Assembly (NCBI GenBank): GCA_015501595.1 | Contig: JADNRX010000159.1 | Location: 1 to 64,000, forward strand | DNA from: Hymenopellis radicata | Taxonomy: Eukaryota; Basidiomycota; Agaricomycetes; Agaricales; Physalacriaceae | DNA: 64,000 nucleotides | Direction: 5' to 3' | Shown: positions 11,314 through 22,917 of the stretch, in pieces | Numbering within the stretch: position 1 is the stretch's first letter | Layout of the letters: each line of letters opens with the position of its first letter | Position numbers and translations under genes: made by a program | The notes under the pieces: model-generated | What the model was told of the DNA's origin: nothing | Database searches by the model: none | The model's input: only the letters and a program-made list of their open reading frames with translations

Positions 11314-14300
11314 CTATACTGTGATCTGCCGACTGCCCTGACGAGTCTTCTCTCGTAACGCGAGAAAACCAGCATCATGTAACTTCCAGTCCGAAGGCCT
11401 CTGAAGAATAAGAAGGTGTTCATCGAGCACGTATAACCTGTCGCCTGTATCTTCGTCTGGGTTACCCTTTCCCCCCCGCCGGACGACCGCCACATCCCAA
11501 CCCAACTCTTTCCGACTCTCCATCTCGAATTTGATCAGGCGGATCGGCCGAACAAAGGTTCCAATCTGGTAGTCTTTGCCATCATTCTTATAGATGAACC
11601 AGCAGTGACCGTCGGCAGGTTTCTGACCAGGGTGCTTCGCCGTGATAGTAGATGGAGCGAGGGCTTGCATATCCAGTTTCCCCTTCCCTCTGACACGGTA
11701 TACTCCTACAGTGCCATCGTTGGCTTCTATTTGGCGAATGGTGATGCACCGTTCCTTCGAGGCCGTGCTCCCTGGAAGAGGTACCACAATATTGAGGCCA
11801 CGGAGATATGGCTGTAAACACCATGGAATATCATCGTTGTAGCCGACCCGACGAGTGTTGAAGCCACGCGACGAACCAGCTGCGCGATCGTCCTCGTCGA
11901 TATTCCACCATCCAGGTGTTGTCTCTGAGTTGGCCGAACGATTGAAAACCAGATCCGCTTCAAGCACTTGCACGGTACGATCCCTCCTAGCGTGACGTTG
12001 ATCTTGAGCGAGCGGATGTGGACGGAACACAGCACTAAGCTCCTGCTGGTAAAACACCGGGTTTCCGTTGAAACCGGCACGAGTGTGCACGAAGTTGCAT
12101 GGGGCAACGACACGAAGTGGCCAGTAAGTCCTGCCGACGTCGTTAGTTTCCAGTTAGTCAGTCAGATACATAACTCACTCGGCATCCCATGCATCGTCAT
12201 AATCCACCCATTTCTCCAGAGCGCCTCCTTCGCCTCCTCGTAGAACCTCGAACCGAACGTAAAGATGAATGCCGGATGCAATCACCTCCAGCCACGGATT
12301 CTTCACGGGCTCATTCTTCAAGCCAGGCAAGCGAATTTTCCTCATTGTTTCCTGTATCACTTTCGCATCTTCCACTGTTCCCATTCGACCTTTGTACATG
12401 CCCCTATGGACGTACACTCGGCGACGAAACCAAGGGATTTGCCCACTATAGGCAGCCTTCTTCGACCAGACGCGGCCGAGTACGGGATCGGGAGGTGGCA
12501 TGTCGATGGCAGCCATGGTCGCATGAGGGAGTTTCTGCGTAAGGAGTGTTCGCGTATGGTCCGGAGAGAAGTCCTGCGCGTCGCGCCAGGCCTTGACGCA
12601 GTTATTCTTGTGAATGCGAACGACCTAATGAATGTTAGTGGTAAGTACATGTCTAGAGACAGAAATAAACGCACTTGAGGTACAACACTTTCGTTGTCTT
12701 TGGTTTGGAGATGCATGAGCAACTTCATAAAGCAACGGCGAGAATATTCCGACTCTTCTCGTTCAACCAGCTTGAAAGACCCGCCATTCTCATCCTCCTC
12801 GATCCTGCTCGATGTCTCCTTCGGAGGATCAGCGTCGATGACCCAACCGTGGCCACATTCGCCGTCAACGCCGTGTACAAGAACGACGTCGCCAACTGTG
12901 AACACACGAATGATGTCTTTGACCGACACCTCCACGTCCTCAAGTTCCTGCGACCAGCGTATCCATAACGGGTGTTTAAGAGAATGACTAGAAATGTTGG
13001 AAAGGGAAACAGAAGCGTCCACAGTGTTAACGCGGGTGATAATGCCGTCGCGTCCGTCCCGCAGGCTTCGTACCGGCTCATTTACTTGGAAAACCCAACA
13101 CTCAAGAGGAGGTAAAGTATGACAGGCCTTCCGCACAACCTCGTCCTGGGCATCGACCAGACCACTATGCACGTGTTGGGGAGTAACCAAAGCCAGAGAC
13201 ACTGCACGTCGACGATACCGAATGACGGCGATGTCCGTTGCAAATAACAGGCCGCCTGTCTCGCGATATTTCTGGTAACCCTCCTTGTCAGAGACGAGGG
13301 TCATCCGCTTTCTGTCCTGGTCTCCAAGAAGGCGCGGGGATGGGCGTACGGATGAAGGAGGAGTTCGCTTGTTGCAACCATCGGCAGTATGTTCTAGACG
13401 GCGCTTCCCGTTATCGTTGACATCGTCTGCAGGCTCCTCCACATTATAACACGCCTTCTTCTTTGGAAACTCGGCACGGGGGACCACGCGGACATTCAAC
13501 CATTGACCCCCGGCATCCTCCTCCACCCATCCAACGTCCGCATTGTACCTCCCGCCCCGAAGTAAAACCCAGCACCCAGCAAATGATCCACGACGGTCTG
13601 GAACCCACTGACATATTCGAATGCGTTCCGCAAGGTCGATAATACTAGTCACACTCGACAATTGAAGACTGGGGAAGCGGGGAATAGAGGTCTGGGAGGC
13701 GAAGAGGGGTCGTAATTCATTGAGATTGCGATGAGTCGCGATGTAGATGGAGGGTTGGGAAGTGGATTTGGGAGCAGTCCAGATATCTAGGACGTCATAT
13801 TGTGGACGAACAGACTTGCGCATGATTTTAATGAGGACATCGGTGGCATCACAACCATATTTGTCGACGAGAGTCCGAGCACGAATAGTAGCGCGTTGCT
13901 TTAAGTCTTGTTTCGCCTCCGCAAGGACTGCCTTGATGTTATCTACAACACTGGCTGATTTTCGGAACTGTGAATACGATTATTAAAAAAGCATTTACAG
14001 AAAGGCAGCGGACTCACCCGACAGCGAATTCTCCAAATCTTTACTGACTTGTCTAATGCAAATGTGCGCCGACAATCAACAAGGGGCTCCGGCGCTTCAA
14101 TCTCGTCATCCACCGGCGTGTCGGGCAATGTCTCTTCCGATAAGGGGACATCCAGGTCTAAGTCCTCCTCTAAGTCCTCTTCGTCGTCTGGGCTGGAGGC
14201 GGGCTGAGCTAATTTGTCCAACCATCCGTGAAACTCCTCTTGTTGGTTGCGTACGTCAAATCTGGAAGCAGTTTCTACGCGCTCGCCCTCTGGATGGTCG

Positions 14301-14489
14301 TCATCGAATTCTGCTAAATGGTGAGTCGCAATGGGGCGTATTCTTGTTGGTATGCATACCGTTTTCCACGTCCTCGCTATCCGCTATGATACCGCCCTCG
14401 TCATCATCTTCTTCTTCACTACTGTCTTCAGCCTCCAGTAGGAGAAACTTGCCGACGCCCGTCGCGCCGCGCATGACCTGAGCCTGCAT
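11314..14489 (-). CDS. Spt5-like NGN/KOW protein encoded by the KDZ element
   Basis: Five exons (14360-14489, 14018-14313, 12675-13967, 12179-12624, 11314-12130) join in frame to 2982 nt, 993 aa, with no stop or frameshift. The layout resembles transcription elongation factor Spt5: an acidic N-terminus (runs of D/E over residues about 20-110), then an NGN-like region (DVLDIWTAPKS, PSIYIATHRNLNELRPLF, SVTSIIDLAERIRICQWV), a KOW-like unit right after it (GCWVLLRGGRYNADVGWVEE), a second at FTVGDVVLVHGVDGECGHGWV, and further basic beta-rich repeats (RVYVHRGMYKGRMGTVEDA). Spt5 binds RNA polymerase II with Spt4. Here the gene is an extra, transposon-borne relative and is unlikely to be the cellular copy. 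It is the best-preserved long gene in the element, while the transposase is broken, which may mean selection or a recent origin. Confidence 0.82.
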
Positions 14490-15251
14490 TTTGTCATTAG
14501 TGCAAGGTTCACGCGTTGATTTTTCACAATTTAAAACGTATACAGCTCGGACTGTCTTTCAAAAAGGATTACCTACACTAAACTACAGAAATATTCTACG
14601 CGTGTACAAATAGTAGCGTAGTGAAGTCTTACCTGCAGCCTTGTGTGGACGTCGAGAGCAAGGTGGAAAGGCCTACTCTGGTCCCAGAGTCGGCATGATC
14701 AGGCAGCGAAAAATCGCTCCATTGTGTACCGGGCTCGGACCGTACCGAGCCCGGTACACAATGGAGCGATTTTTCGCTGCGGCTAAGTCAGCGTGCCAAA
14801 CAGGGACAAAGCCTTCCCAGTCTTGCCAGCGCCCACCATGTAGATAGAGGCTTTACGCTCCCGCCCTCCGTGTATATAGAGTATATCTAGAGTACGATTG
14901 GTTTTATATACAATAAAAATTGCGCCCTAACGCTGCCCGTAAGTGAGTGTACGCAGTAGTTTTAGTCGATTTAACGTTTAGAAAAGTAGGAAGAGTCCAT
15001 GTCGGATGAATGAACTGGCAGCTATCCGCAAGCCTCGACGCGTGGCGGCATGCTACAGCTAAATTCTCCACGGTGAGCCATTTTCCCCGATACCTCATGT
15101 GCCGTGCTTATATTCGTTTGCCAGATATACGGAGATGGCTCCCCAACTATCCTTCCAGATCTCCGTTTCACGACCCTAGTAGGTCCCAATGCTCCTTTGT
15201 CTTGATAGCTATATTAACTCCCGGGCCTCTCTGCAGCGTTTTTTTGCCGGT
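14490..15251. other. Intergenic region of KDZ element upstream of Spt5-like gene
   Basis: Noncoding stretch between the minus-strand Spt5-like gene and the plus-strand small gene, so likely a divergent promoter region. It contains the palindrome at 14703-14780 and AT-rich sequence at 14880-14960 with a TATATA string near 14873. The hAT-like insertion at 15260 separates part of it from the plus-strand gene. Confidence 0.5.
14703..14780. repeat. Perfect 36-bp-arm palindrome
   Basis: The left arm 14703-14738 and right arm 14745-14780 are exact reverse complements with a 6-nt loop (accgta). The arm begins gcagcgaaaaatcgctccat. It lies about 210 bp upstream of the Spt5-like start codon, inside the KDZ element, and is not related to the element's TIRs. 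It could form a cruciform or a hairpin RNA. Confidence 0.95.
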
Positions 15252-15259
15252 ATTATGAC

Positions 15260-16329
15260 TAGACCTGGGCACGAGTGCGCACTCGGGTGCATTCGCACTC
15301 GTAGGACGGGTCATTCGCAGCTCTGAGCCGGACACCCGCACTCGAGTGACACCCGAGTGCGACACTCGAGTGCGGCACCCATTCGCGGGTGTTTTACCAC
15401 CCGCGAGTGTCGACCACCCGTGTATGGTGGCAGGTGTACCCGTGTACACCCACATCCTCCACCTCAGCTCGCGGTCACCTCATGCCACGCCTGCATCCTC
15501 CAGCAATTGCGGGAGGAGCATCGGCGGTGCATGACCAATGATGCGAGTGGTGTGGAGAGGTGAACGGGTGAAGGAAGAGGGGAGGTGGGAAAGAGATTCA
15601 GTATGGTGCCTCATTGGAGGGCTTACCCGCCAACAATGGAAGTAACCTGTAAATAATGGTTAGTAGTAAAGAGAACACCGCTGAGACAAAAAACAAAGCA
15701 AAAAGACGTACCGATCCGCCACGTCACTAGCAGATGACGTGGCGCCCATATCCGCCGCCCCCGCTCCTCAAGCACGCTGTTCAGCGTGGCGGGTAGCGTC
15801 TCCTGCTTGTAGTACACGGACGTCGACTATAAGTCGAGCGCCAATAGTCCTGCTGCCTCGTTTGGGAGGGCTTACAGGTCCGACTGGCGATATATCCGCT
15901 GTGGAGACGACTTAAAGTCGTTCTCCATTACATAGACGCCGACATAGAGTCGAGCGCCAGTGTCTTCGTTGCCGACTCAAGGTCGAGCAACGGTCCATGG
16001 ACATGATGGTGGGAGAGGGAGAGAGTAAAGAGACGCTTACGCGTCCTTTCGCGGATGTCGGCCCGGTACGCCGGATCGCGAGAACACATCTTTGTGATGA
16101 GTTTTTGAGCTCAAATAAATCAAATAAAATTCGCAAAAATTCGCAAAAAATGCGAGTGTTAGGCGGGTGTCTGCCCGCGGGTACTCGTGGCCCAAAGGCA
16201 GACACCCGCACTCGGGTAGGCACCCGTGATAACACTCTACTCGTATAGGGCATACACTCGGCACCCGAGTGCCGAGTGCGGGTGCACCCGGGTGCACCCT
16301 TAAACACCCAACACTCGTGCCCAGGTCTA
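15260..16329. mobile_element. hAT-like nonautonomous element nested in KDZ element
   Basis: Perfect 18-bp terminal inverted repeats (TAGACCTGGGCACGAGTG) flanked by a perfect 8-bp duplication attatgac (15252-15259 and 16330-16337). Arrays of CACTCGGGTG-like motifs fill about 180 bp at each end. Its ends differ from the family at 727/2753, but the architecture is the same. No transposase frame. The 8-bp duplication contains the ATG of the downstream small gene, so the insertion split that gene's start from its upstream region yet regenerated the start codon. Confidence 0.9.
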
Positions 16330-16332
16330 ATT

Positions 16333-16820
16333 ATGACCACCAACCCCATCGCCGTGTTCCATAGCGACCATGATTCCCTCTTCAGCGACGACGAGGCAGA
16401 TCATGAAGCCTCCAAGCTGGACGACTGGTACGCTGAGCTATACCACTTGAGGCATAGCGCGCGCATTGTCTACGTGCCTGCCCTCATTTGGCACATGGTG
16501 AGCCTCGACGTTTATCGCCACATCATCATTGATTCATTCTTCTAGGAAACGAGCCTACCGTTCTCATTCTCCGCGCTCATCGCCACGTTGACGGCACCGG
16601 TCGAATCTGTCTCTCCAACAACATCGACCTCCTGCGCAGTATTCCCTTGAGCGTCGGTTGCGGCCTCAAGCGCTATCATGAAAGTACTTGGATTGCGTGC
16701 GGTTTTGATGATGAGATGGAATTTGACTTGAGTTGCTGGCTAGCATTTCGGGCGGAACACTTGGAGCATATCGCTCGATGGAATATTTACAGGCCGATGA
16801 TCACAACGCCTCGATCTTAG
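16333..16820 (+). CDS. Small unknown KDZ-linked protein
   Basis: Two exons, 16333-16497 and 16554-16820 (intron gtgagc...acgag), give 143 aa in frame. The start ATG lies inside the target duplication of the adjacent hAT-like element. The N-terminal part is acidic (DHDSLFSDDEADHE), followed by YAELYHLRHSARIVYVPALIWHM and then PTVLILRAHRHVDGTGRICL and GFDDEMEFDLSCWLAF. I do not recognise the family. A more obvious acceptor eight bases earlier would shift the frame, so the exon-2 start rests on frame continuity. Its native promoter has been displaced about 1.07 kb by the insertion. Confidence 0.55.
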
Positions 16821-16952
16821 ATTTACAATCTACGTATCCAGAAGCCCCGTTAGCACACCATCTTCTGTAGAATGTTATCCCTTGAAGTGATATAGTGAAG
16901 AAGAAAGGGTCAGTTATAGCAACCTTTGTCTCTAAAATTTATAAAACTGATC

Positions 16953-17141
16953 ATGTCGGGCAGGCAGTCCAGAATCGGACCGATAACATCGTGGTCACAG
17001 CCTCGTGTTAGGGTGCAGACAAAGGAAGAGTTCTCCGCCTACGCCGCTGGCAACGTTCCTGTTGTTCCGCCCATTGTAGGTTCGTGTCTTTGCTCAGGAA
17101 CTTACTAATGCGGTGAAAATTTTAGGCGTTTTCCACAGGTC
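16953..17141 (+). CDS. Possible first exon, unknown protein
   Basis: ATG at 16953 opens a frame (MSGRQSRIGPITSWSQPRV...NVPVVPPI) that reaches a plausible donor at about 17074, with an acceptor at about 17127 continuing AFSTGPRQSV. Whether it belongs to the AT-hook gene downstream or is a separate small gene is unclear. Confidence 0.3.
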
Positions 17142-17361
17142 CCCGTCAGTCTGTCTTTGTGACGACGAGCCTAGTCTGTTGTTCCGCCTTTTACATGTGC
17201 GTAAATCTTGTTTCAGGACACAAGTTTATGCTAAGTTTTTACTTCTAGCCTCAGCCGTCCCATCCTTTATAAGGTAGAGGACAATCGGCAACGATCACCC
17301 ATTGGTCTCTCTTTCATTCTATTCTCTCCGCCTCTTCTAGCGCCTGGTGCAGCCGCTCCCT

Positions 17362-18458
17362 GATGCCCCCGACGCGTAACTCATCTCCGAATCGCGGTGA
17401 GCGCCAGTGACAATGCCAAAGCAATTATACGACGGGACTGCGAAGAGATCGCCGGTCCCCTTCCTCGAGGTGTGTTGCGAAACACGACGACGGATTCTCA
17501 CACTTCCTCCCCCAAACGTCTGCGTCGGTGACGGCCGACGCTTCGGGATGCCGTTGACGGTCTTGATCACCCTAAAGTTCAAAATTTGGGACGCAATCTT
17601 TGCCTTGTTCGTGATTACCTTGATGATCTTGTTGTAATCCTCTAATCCTATGAACAGTGCTTACGAAGTCGCTACAGAAGTTTCAGCACATCGATCGCAT
17701 ACAATGGATTACCGAGCCCACTCCCATCGAGATCATCCGCTCCAAGCCCGGTATCATGTGTGGTCTTGCCGTCGTTCGTGACCTGAAGATGACGATGAGG
17801 CGACCTGCAGGACCTATTGGGAGTCGCAGAGACCGCCATCCTCGTTCGCGTCTCCACCGCCGCTTGCGTCGTCGTCGTCTTCATCCTTCTCATCGCCTGC
17901 TTCATCGCCAGCAAAAACTCAGCCCAAGGGGAAGCGGGGGCGCCCTCGCAAGCTAGCACGCTGTCACCCAGCGAGGCACACCCGTCCACAGCTCCCAAGC
18001 AGCCTCCGCACAGGCAACCTGCGCAGTTTCCCTTGCCGATTCTTTCTTCGAATTAGAGGTGGCAGACGATCCATTTGAGGAACCCAGGACACGCCGAAAG
18101 CGCGAGGATGAGGTGTTCGACAGCGTGGAGGTCCTGCTTTGGTTGCCGGTTAGTCCTTATTTCACGTGGCAACACTGGCTCACCGTCGTCCTTTTAGACG
18201 GGAGAGCTGCGTCACCCCCACCTCCAGCTTCATGGCCTCGACGAGGTCATTGTCGAAGGCCCTAATCGTGCGATCCTGGCGGACGCAGGTTACTCTGGCG
18301 AAGACTTGCAACGGTATGACGTGGACCGTTGGAGATGGGTAGACTTCCCGACCAGAGTCGCGTTCCCGGTTGATCCCACCGTCAGTCTCGCGTTGCGCTG
18401 CGAAGGAGTTACTGTCCCCAACGACTTCGATGGACAGTGGAGTCTCATGGTTGGTTGA
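17362..18458 (+). pseudogene. AT-hook protein gene, decayed or mispredicted
   Basis: Coding segments can be followed in several frames. One gives AIIRRDCEEIAGPLPRGVL, a TGA, then LRDAVDGLDHPKVQNLGR. A serine/proline-rich stretch ends in an AT-hook (KRGRPRK, codons at 17932-17952). A further segment (SLADSFFELEVADDPFEEP...SVEVLLWLP) is followed by a normal intron (donor at 18150, gttagt...ttttag) and a clean last exon (HLQLHGLDEVIVEGPNR... DFDGQWSLMVG, stop 18456-18458). At least one frame change near 17955 and TGA codons interrupt the middle. AT-hooks bind the minor groove of AT-rich DNA, and this element's ends are AT-rich, so a role in end recognition is conceivable. Alternative frames with a membrane-like stretch exist (about 17820-17900) and cannot be excluded. 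Confidence 0.45.
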
Positions 18459-18933
18459 GACTTTGAAACCCTATATACCCACTCTCTTTAAATGCTATCA
18501 CGCTTTCGGTTCTGCTCTGACTTCTCGTAGTTTCAATACCGCTCTTTATTTATCCGCTTGCTGTCGTAGTTCTCGCATAACACACTCGTTATCACTATTT
18601 ATTCGGCCTTTTGTTTATCTTTCGCGTACCACACTCATTGATACTATTTATTCGCGACTTCATTACTTACCGTGCTTTCATCATTACCGAGGTTTTTTTG
18701 TGATAATGTGTCCTTACTTTGTCAATGACATGTGGCGAGGACCTGCCATTTTAGGATGCTTGCTTTGTTTTCTGTGCATACAAGTAAGTGCTGATCCCTC
18801 TCGTGTTTACTTCGTAACATCCCATCACAGACCCCCTCAAACGTCTTATCCCTCGCACCAACAACTTAAAGTAACGGTACGTACAACCTCTGTCATTCAC
18901 GTCCAAGTCCTGACCACCTCAATCTAGCCCGCC
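18459..18933 (+). promoter_or_regulatory. Upstream region of the KDZ transposase
   Basis: AT-richer, pyrimidine-rich plus-strand sequence typical of a fungal leader. A short frame (MCPYFVNDMWRGPAILGC...) is present at about 18706-18790 but has no support as a gene. Confidence 0.35.
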
Positions 18934-21900
18934 ATGAGTCGCCTACGCAAACTACAGAGGTTGGCAAAGAAAGCCAACATTGACCGTGACTCGGGACCAA
19001 CCGTTACCGGACATCGCGACGACGACGACGAAGATGCAGGAGACACTGAATACCGAACCATTCCGATGCTACCTCGTACTTCTCCACCCCCGCCGCCGCC
19101 TGCATCTTCGGCTCAATCGCAGTCAAAGGCTTCACCTACCAAGGAAGGTTCTCAGGCAAGTTGATATCGAAAGTATTCACCGAAAACGTCTAATGGTAAT
19201 CTTTACAGTCAGCCACTGAATTTGCGAAGTTCACGGCCATCAAGCAAACTATACACCGCCTGTATCACTCAGGAAAAGTGGATGCGCGTGTGGGCGACCC
19301 GTGTGCCTGCGCCAGGGGCACGATCATGACAATGAAGTGCTACGACTGCACCAAGCTACCTCTATGTTGCGAGCTATGCTATACGGACTATCATACCCTC
19401 AATCCGTTCCATTGGGCACATGTGTGGGATTTCGAGCAACGGTTTTTTCGTGAAGAAGGACATCTCCTGCCTTCATAACAACACCTATGCCATCAACCTT
19501 TCGCACTGTGAGGGTAAATGCCTCGGCCTTGATCCGCCTGCTCCCCATATGCCGACTCGATCCTGTCCATGCTCTACCACTTCGTCCCCGGATCATTCCC
19601 CGCCTCCCACCTCGTCGCCCCTTCCTGACTCGATACCGTTTACAATCGTTGACCCGAACGGGATCCACGCCACTCGCGTCAGATTTTGTCATTGTAGCGG
19701 CGATCCGGACCGTGTGGCTCAGCTGATGAAGTTGGGCTTATTCCCGGCAACGTCGACACAGCCCGAGACCGCGTTCACCTTCGCCGTCATGAGGCAACAT
19801 CAACAGTTTCGTGTACGCGCCAAGGTGTCCACTCACGACTTCGTCATGAACTTGGCTTTCGCGACGGACACGCATTTCCCATACAATGCCAAGGTAAGCT
19901 TTCACCCAAACTCGGGAACGATACTAATGGGAATCGTAGAACGTGTCGTCGCAATTGGCGACCGCTTCCAAAGTGTGGGAGTTACTTTCGCTTGAAAGGA
20001 AGTCCGGCATCCCAATCGGCCTCGAATACCACTTCCCTCATCGCCGGCCGGGAATATGGTTATAATGTGTCCCGCATGTCCCGAAGACGGCATCAACATG
20101 GAAGATTTGTGGAGGCTAACGCCTGATGAACTAGTGTAAGTCGACTTTATCGTCAAGACGCCTGTATGAATCGTTCACAGGCACATTACTCGCAAGTTCC
20201 GCGAAGAGGACGGCAATTTCCATTTATGTCATTACAAGAAGAGCGAGAAGAGCCAGAACCTCGACCCCCCGGATCCGCTTGATGGTCGAGGACCATTTCC
20301 CTCAAAAAAGGTTTGGGAGGATGCTATCAAGCTCGCGAACAACATAGTTGAAGAGGTTTGTCTGTCGACTTTGATTCTCTAGTCAAGTGTTGACGCTCGC
20401 GCATCTAGAAATCCACGTGCAACTACCTTCGAGCAGTGAACATGCAAAACACCTCGAAGTTTTACGGAAAAGACATATCTGGAGTGGTAGCCGTGTCGTG
20501 CGCTCACACGCTCCTGGAGGCCATAGTGGACTTGACTGGTGGTGAAAAGTAAGGACATTCTTCTTTCCGTGACATAGACATTAATCTTTGCCAGGTACAC
20601 ACTCTCCGACCTTGCGCACGCTTTGGCATTGAACCTCACCCGCCATGACCGACCTCCGGGATATCTAGGCCCTCCAGAAGTCAAGTCGTACGACTGCGCC
20701 TTGCCAGTACATCATCAATATCGTAAAGCGCTTCAAACGAGACCTTCCCCACCTCGTGCCGGAGATCGAACGTCTCGTCATGACCATACCGGCAGTTCAT
20801 GTCCACAATCACCAAGAGAGCTGCATGTACGTGTACTCGGCTGCATACGTGATGTACGTTGGGCACTTCTATGGCGAAAACACCGAGCAGCCCTGGGTCC
20901 ACGGCAATCAGCTTGCGCCTATGACTTCGCAAATGAACCGTGACAACCGTCAACTTGTCTTGGCTGCGTTTTCGACTATGTGGAACGAGCTGAAAATTAT
21001 TCGAATGCGTAAGCCTCTTCCTTGAATACTTTGATGCTGTACTCAATTGGCCTGATAGCCGCGCAACTAACGGTGCACCTGAAACGTGCTGAGCGGAAAC
21101 TTCGCTAAGAGCCGTGACCTCTTCGACGCGCTGACAGCTTCTCATCCTGTTGAGAAGATCGAAACCTGGGATGCAATGGAGAGAGTCTCGAAGGTGGATG
21201 AGAACACAAAGAAGTTGACCTCTGTGTATCGGCAAACACCTCCCAAGAGTACGTTTTCCCCCTGGAGATACATGGCTTGCCTGACGATCTTCTTGTTAGT
21301 GCCGACCAAAGATATGGTTCTTGGCAATCTCCTCAACGCAGAGCGGAAAGACAAAGGCGAGCGTCTGAAGCGTGGCCTACAAGTAGCGTCGGATAGCCCT
21401 GCTTCTCTCATTAACCTCGCATTCGACATCCTAGATCTACAGTAAGTGTCTGTACTTTGGTCGTTGTCATTTCGATCTCAAGCCCCCTGTTTAGACGTGT
21501 CATCTGCGATAATGAGAAAATCCTATCGACTCATCCAACGGATCGCACGCGAAAAGACCTCGATGCTCAGCGTAAGAAGCTTGGTCGGCTCCTCCGCACC
21601 TACCACACCTCACAACAAAACCTTATGGCCGATGCATTGCGATATCTTCAAAGCGAGGGAAAGGTGGCGAACGACACGGGTGGGGCTCTTGAAAAGGAGC
21701 CTTTGCACCTCCCTTCCTCGTTTACAGCAAAACAACGCAAGGACTTGAACTTGCTGGAACTGGCAAAGACGGAAGGTCACCTGAGGCTCGGTCTGGCTCA
21801 CTCATTAATCATTGCCTTGCGCGATGATGTGAAGACAGCCAGTCTCCTGAAGTACGAGGATCACCGGGAGAGGTCGGTTGCAGCACACACTCGGTCACAG

Positions 21901-22917
21901 ACTATTATACGCGACGTTCAGCGACTTCAGGATGCTCACTTACGCGCATACAATGACAACCGCGACTGCATGGTCCTGCTTGCGGTTATTGGTGAGGATG
22001 ATGAACATTTCTTGAAGATGACACCGGCGGATCTCTTCAGGAAGAAGACAGCAGAAAAACGGCCACTCGGCGCTACGCACATGGATGACGGCTCCCTTTG
22101 GACGCGTCCGAGTCAACATACGACGGCAGGCACACAAGATAACAGACGTCAGAGTATGTGATCTTTACCTTGGAGTGTACTGGGCTGAATGTCAACTAGG
22201 TTCACGAGCCGGAAGTTCATCAAAGACGACGTCGAAGAAGAAGGCCAAGAGTACGAATCAACGCGGCTCCAAGGGGAAGCACAAGCGCAAAGATAGCGAG
22301 GAAAGCAGAGATTCGACGGATGAAGGTAAAAAAACATGTGAATTGAGTCTAAACAATACTGACTTCAGTTCGCAGACGAGGGAAAGCAGGAGGGTTGGGT
22401 TTGGACGTTTCGAGGGAAGCAAAAGTGGACAAAAAAGGATATAGAGGCTTGGTCAGATGAAAGTGATCGCGTCCAGTGGTTTCGAGCAGAGGCAGAGATG
22501 AACGTGTGGCTGCACGACTGGGAGATCAAGCAGGCTGATTGCGTCAGGTTCCTGTCTGCGATGGATACATTTATTGCGGCCTGGACGGCGCTTGGCGATA
22601 ACCAGGACACGGACGATGCGGAGATGTCTGAGGAAGTGGATGACGGTAAGGAGGGCTTCATGGCCTCCGCGCGGTTTCGAGCCTCGGTGTGTCAGCAACG
22701 GCGCCAGACGTTGCGTTCGTATCTCATTGAAGATGGCTATGAACATCTTTTACATGTCGGCACAGAAGAAGAGCCTCTGTATGCGCACCTGCAGGATAAC
22801 CGTGCTGACCTGTCCGATGCTTTGCAACGGTGTATCGATCAGCGGAAGGTACGGCTTGGTGGCGATGGTGAGTTGGCAGAGGAGGTAGAGCCCGACGAGG
22901 ATGAGCTCTTGGGGTAG
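18934..22917 (+). pseudogene. KDZ-superfamily transposase with CxC2-like cysteine cluster
   Basis: Start ATG 18934; exon 1 ends at 19155 with a GC-AG intron. The product has a disordered N-terminus, a cysteine cluster (CACARG, MKCYDCTKLPLCCELC, NPFHWAHVWDFEQ) like the CxC2 domain found with KDZ transposases, then GLFPATSTQPETAFTF, a second CPACPEDGINM cluster, EEDGNFHLCHY, EKSTCNYLRAVNMQNTSKF, SYDCAC, TIPAVHVHNHQESC, and GHFYGENTEQPW, all matching the KDZ catalytic core, and a long helical C-terminus ending DEDELLG. Four single-base frame changes interrupt it: an extra T in the T-run at 19443-19448, a missing G near 20050, an extra T near 20701 and a shift near 21105. It would cut and paste the element by binding the TIRs, but as sequenced it is inactive. 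Confidence 0.9.

Noticed and set aside
13747..13986. Plus-strand frame within the Spt5-like gene
   Set aside because: Antisense to an exon that joins in frame with four others and has recognisable NGN/KOW motifs.
17820..18056. Single-pass membrane protein frame (TAACVVVVFILLIACFIA)
   Set aside because: The alternative frame encodes a low-complexity Ser/Pro region with an AT-hook, which fits the surrounding exons better; kept only as an alternative.
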